The notes under the pieces are model-generated. The model had not been told where the DNA came from. It ran no database searches and saw nothing but the letters and a program-made list of their open reading frames with translations. A program made the position numbers and the translations under genes. From contig NZ_JAGL01000012.1 in the NCBI RefSeq assembly GCF_000526635.1, forward strand, positions 1 to 64,000: a stretch of 64,000 nt of DNA, read 5' to 3'. The stretch comes from Aminobacter sp. J41. GTDB taxonomy: Bacteria > Pseudomonadota > Alphaproteobacteria > Rhizobiales > Rhizobiaceae. Below, piece by piece: positions 61,836-64,000 of this stretch. The number at the start of each line of letters is the position of its first letter. Position 1 is the stretch's first letter.

Positions 61836-63251
61836 TCAGGTGCGGGTGCCGCCGATCGTCATCGCGTTCATGCGCAGGTGCGGCTGGCCGACGCCGACCG
61901 GCACGCCCTGACCGGCCTTGCCGCACATGCCGATGCCATTGTCGAGCTTCATGTCATTGCCGATCATGGTGATGCGGTGCATCGCATCCGGTCCGTTGCC
62001 AATAAGCATCGCGCCCTTGATCGGCTGGGTCACCTTGCCGTTTTCGATCATGTAGGCCTCGGTGCAGCCGAACACGAACTTGCCGCTGGTGATGTCCACC
62101 TGGCCGCCGCCGAACGAAACGGCGTAGATCCCGTTCTTGACCGAGGAGATGATCTCCTCCGGCGTGTGGGAGCCTGCGGTCATGTAGGTGTTGGTCATGC
62201 GCGGCATCGGCGCGTGCGCGTAGGATTCGCGGCGGCCGTTGCCAGTTGGCTTCATGCCCATCAGCCGCGCGTTCTGCCGGTCCTGCATATAGCCGACGAG
62301 CTTGCCGTCCTCGATGAGGACGGTGCGGTTGGTCGGCGTGCCTTCGTCGTCGATGGTAAGCGAGCCGCGGCGTTCGGTGATGGTGCCGTCGTCAACGACG
62401 GTGACGCCCTTGGCGGCAACCTGCTGGCCCATCAGCCCGGCAAAGGCCGATGTTTTCTTCCGGTTGAAGTCGCCCTCAAGGCCGTGGCCGACCGCCTCGT
62501 GCAGCATGACGCCCGGCCAGCCGGAAGAAAGAACGATGTCGAAGGTGCCGGCGGGTGCCGGGACCGCCTCGAGGTTGACGAGTGCCTGGCGCAGCGCTTC
62601 CTCGCAGGCATGCTGCCAGGAGCCTTCGGCAAGGAACTCACCAAAACCCTTGCGGCCGCCCATGCCGTAGGAGCCGGTCTCCTGCCGGTCGCCTTCACCC
62701 ACGACGACCGAGACGTTGAAGCGAACCAGCGGGCGGATGTCGCGCGCAACGCGGCCATCGGCGCGCAGGATTTCGACGTGCTGCCAGGAGGCGGCCACCG
62801 AGGCCGTCACCTGCCGCACGCGCGGGTCCTTGTTGCGCAGGTAAGCGTCGACCTCCTGCAGGAGCTTCGCCTTGTCGGCAAAGCCTGGCTCGGCGATCGG
62901 GTTCTCTTCGCCGTAGAGTTTCACGTTGGTGCCCGACGGCGCTTCGGCGAGCGTGCCGGAATACCCGGCCTTCACGGCCGAGACGGCGGACGAGGCGCGA
63001 AGCAGTGCCGCCTGCGACAGCTCGCCCGCATGCGCGTAGCCCGCAGCTTCGCCGGCAACGGCGCGCAGGCCGAAACCCTGCTCGGTGTTGAAGTTGGCCG
63101 TCTTCAGGCGGCCGTTGTCGAAGACAAGCGCCTCGCCCTCGCGGTATTCGACGAAGAGCTCGCCGTCGTCCGCGCCGGCGACCGTCTCCGCCACGATGCG
63201 GCGCAACGTCTCTTCGGACACATCGAACTGTTCGAGAAGTCTGGCTGTCAC
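61836..63251 (-). CDS. tldD: metalloprotease TldD
   Basis: TldD with TldE forms a zinc protease that trims peptides such as microcin B17 and CcdA. The 471 residues include the HEAVGHGLEGD motif (HExxxH) near 265, and GMCGKAGQGVPVGVGQPHLR near the end with a further metal ligand region. I chose the GTG at 63251 because GGAG lies 8 bases upstream. The partner tldE (pmbA) is not in the window. It is convergent with the RES toxin gene. Confidence 0.95.
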   Translation of the reverse strand: MTARLLEQFDVSEETLRRIVAETVAGADDGELFVEYREGEALVFDNGRLKTANFNTEQGFGLRAVAGEAAGYAHAGELSQAALLRASSAVSAVKAGYSGTLAEAPSGTNVKLYGEENPIAEPGFADKAKLLQEVDAYLRNKDPRVRQVTASVAASWQHVEILRADGRVARDIRPLVRFNVSVVVGEGDRQETGSYGMGGRKGFGEFLAEGSWQHACEEALRQALVNLEAVPAPAGTFDIVLSSGWPGVMLHEAVGHGLEGDFNRKKTSAFAGLMGQQVAAKGVTVVDDGTITERRGSLTIDDEGTPTNRTVLIEDGKLVGYMQDRQNARLMGMKPTGNGRRESYAHAPMPRMTNTYMTAGSHTPEEIISSVKNGIYAVSFGGGQVDITSGKFVFGCTEAYMIENGKVTQPIKGAMLIGNGPDAMHRITMIGNDMKLDNGIGMCGKAGQGVPVGVGQPHLRMNAMTIGGTRT

Positions 63252-63358
63252 CGCATCGCTCCGAAATCTGAATGGCGTTGGCGAGTCATATAGTCGCCCG
63301 CAAGGCAAGTTGCACCTTGCGATTGGCCGTCAGAGCGTTTCGGCGGCGTTAAGCCCGA

Positions 63359-63877
63359 TCAGGGGAGAGCGGCAAAACCCGCGGAAAAACCTTCGAGGTC
63401 GACCGGGATGCCGACGCCTTCCTCAGGCGTCTGGAAGACGATGAAGGTGGCCGACTTGCCGGACTTGAGAGTGCCGAGCAGCGGCTCCTCCAGAATCACC
63501 TCGGCGTAGCAGCCGTCCTGGAAGCAGCGGACGAAGTAGGCGCGGCCGATGTCCTTGCCGTCGACATTGAGGCCGAGGCCGTTGGGCAGAAGCACGCCGA
63601 GCGGCGCGAGCACGCGGAGAATCTCGGCGCTCTTGTCGGCAGTGCGCAGCACGACGACCGAGAGGCCCACTTCCGGGCGATCCTCGGCGACGACGTTCTG
63701 CATCAATGCGCACTGTTCGCTGGTGGCACCGCCGGGGGTGTCGCAGATGATCGACCAGCTGCCGTGAGTCGAGCGGACGACGCCTTGCTGCTGCTTCTGC
63801 TGGGCTGCGGCCGGCAATGCCAGCAGTGCCGCGCAGGCGGCTGCGGCAGAGATCTGCACGAACTTACGAAGCGACAT
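63359..63877 (-). CDS. invasion-associated locus B (IalB) family protein
   Basis: The exported protein has 172 residues. The signal peptide is KFVQISAAAACAALLALPAAAQ. The domain has SWSIICDTPGGATSEQCALMQNV and FVRCFQDGCYAEVILEEPLL, the paired cysteines of the IalB family named after the Bartonella invasion protein. In soil species it is a general periplasmic protein of unclear role. I chose the ATG at 63877; a GTG at 63904 would add nine residues. The last 123 bases of the window carry no gene. Confidence 0.85.
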   Translation of the reverse strand: MSLRKFVQISAAAACAALLALPAAAQQKQQQGVVRSTHGSWSIICDTPGGATSEQCALMQNVVAEDRPEVGLSVVVLRTADKSAEILRVLAPLGVLLPNGLGLNVDGKDIGRAYFVRCFQDGCYAEVILEEPLLGTLKSGKSATFIVFQTPEEGVGIPVDLEGFSAGFAALP

Positions 63878-64000
63878 CCAACCAATCCCGACTTTGCGAA
63901 TCACGCCAATTTAGCGTGCCCGCGCCTGTGCGCAACAAGCCTGCACGCCATGCGCGACGAATGGTCTCCAATTTGGTATGAGTTGAGCGAAATCAAGGCG

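Overview
The window looks like chromosomal DNA from an alphaproteobacterium of the Hyphomicrobiales (Rhizobiales), most like the Phyllobacteriaceae (Mesorhizobium, Aminobacter and relatives). The evidence is high GC with strong third-position bias, an F0 ATP synthase operon (atpI-atpB-atpE-atpF'-atpF) separate from F1, DUF1344, DUF6101 and IalB-type proteins, and intergenic palindromes of the kind that yield the false peptide MDPRVKPE. This is inference from gene content; no rRNA or tRNA gene is present to confirm it. I found no prophage or CRISPR array. The only transposase is a fragment at the left edge.

Layout. 1-667: the 3' end of an IS1182-type transposase gene and its terminator. 668-5929: housekeeping genes on the plus strand (L,D-transpeptidase, RsmB-like methyltransferase, TspO, thioesterase, MTA/SAH nucleosidase, guaA). 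6005-13228: one minus-strand operon for uronate/pectin use, read as TRAP transporter dctP-dctQ-dctM, GntR-type regulator, kduI, kduD, kdgF, uxaA. Imported unsaturated or saturated uronates would be linearised, isomerised, reduced or dehydrated to 2-keto-3-deoxygluconate; the kinase and aldolase that finish the route are not here. A divergent Gfo/Idh/MocA oxidoreductase shares the control region near 13.4 kb. 14.7-22.6 kb: ArsC-like reductase, MFS transporter, TPR protein plus der, SleB-type cell wall hydrolase, and the F0 operon. 22.9-30.5 kb: rnhB, a COG1533-type radical SAM protein, a short glycosyltransferase-like protein, moaB, ispE, a small membrane protein, an S49 peptidase, a TrmN6-like methyltransferase, DUF2007, and polyprenyl diphosphate synthase. 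30.6-42.7 kb: a TPR-LysM protein, glyQS, a repeat-rich gap holding a fossil copy of the glyS 3' end, Sua5, a GlcD-type flavoprotein, DUF6101, ubiA, purD. 43-54.3 kb: acyl-CoA dehydrogenase plus crotonase, pdxH, a surface-antigen-like lipoprotein, a CbpA-like DnaJ, fabI plus histidine phosphatase, aroC, ribB with a degenerate RibA-like tail, an HDAC-family amidohydrolase, xseB. 54.3-64 kb: an orphan Phd/YefM-type antitoxin, pirin, dxs, tlyA, an RlmD-type methyltransferase, a repeat-filled gap, cobB sirtuin, a RES-Xre toxin-antitoxin pair, tldD, and an IalB-family protein.

The most interesting signals are regulatory or structural rather than new enzymes. They are a dense GAAC/GTTC array, including an exact alphaproteobacterial LexA-type box, between the radical SAM gene and its divergent neighbour; a duplicated and decayed glyS 3' end around a long inverted repeat; a 15-bp stem-loop between dctP and dctQ; a RES-Xre module divergent from a sirtuin, with a palindrome over its -10; an isolated antitoxin gene; and a possible small RNA between duplicated terminators after atpF. 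I did not see a convincing wholly new multi-gene system.
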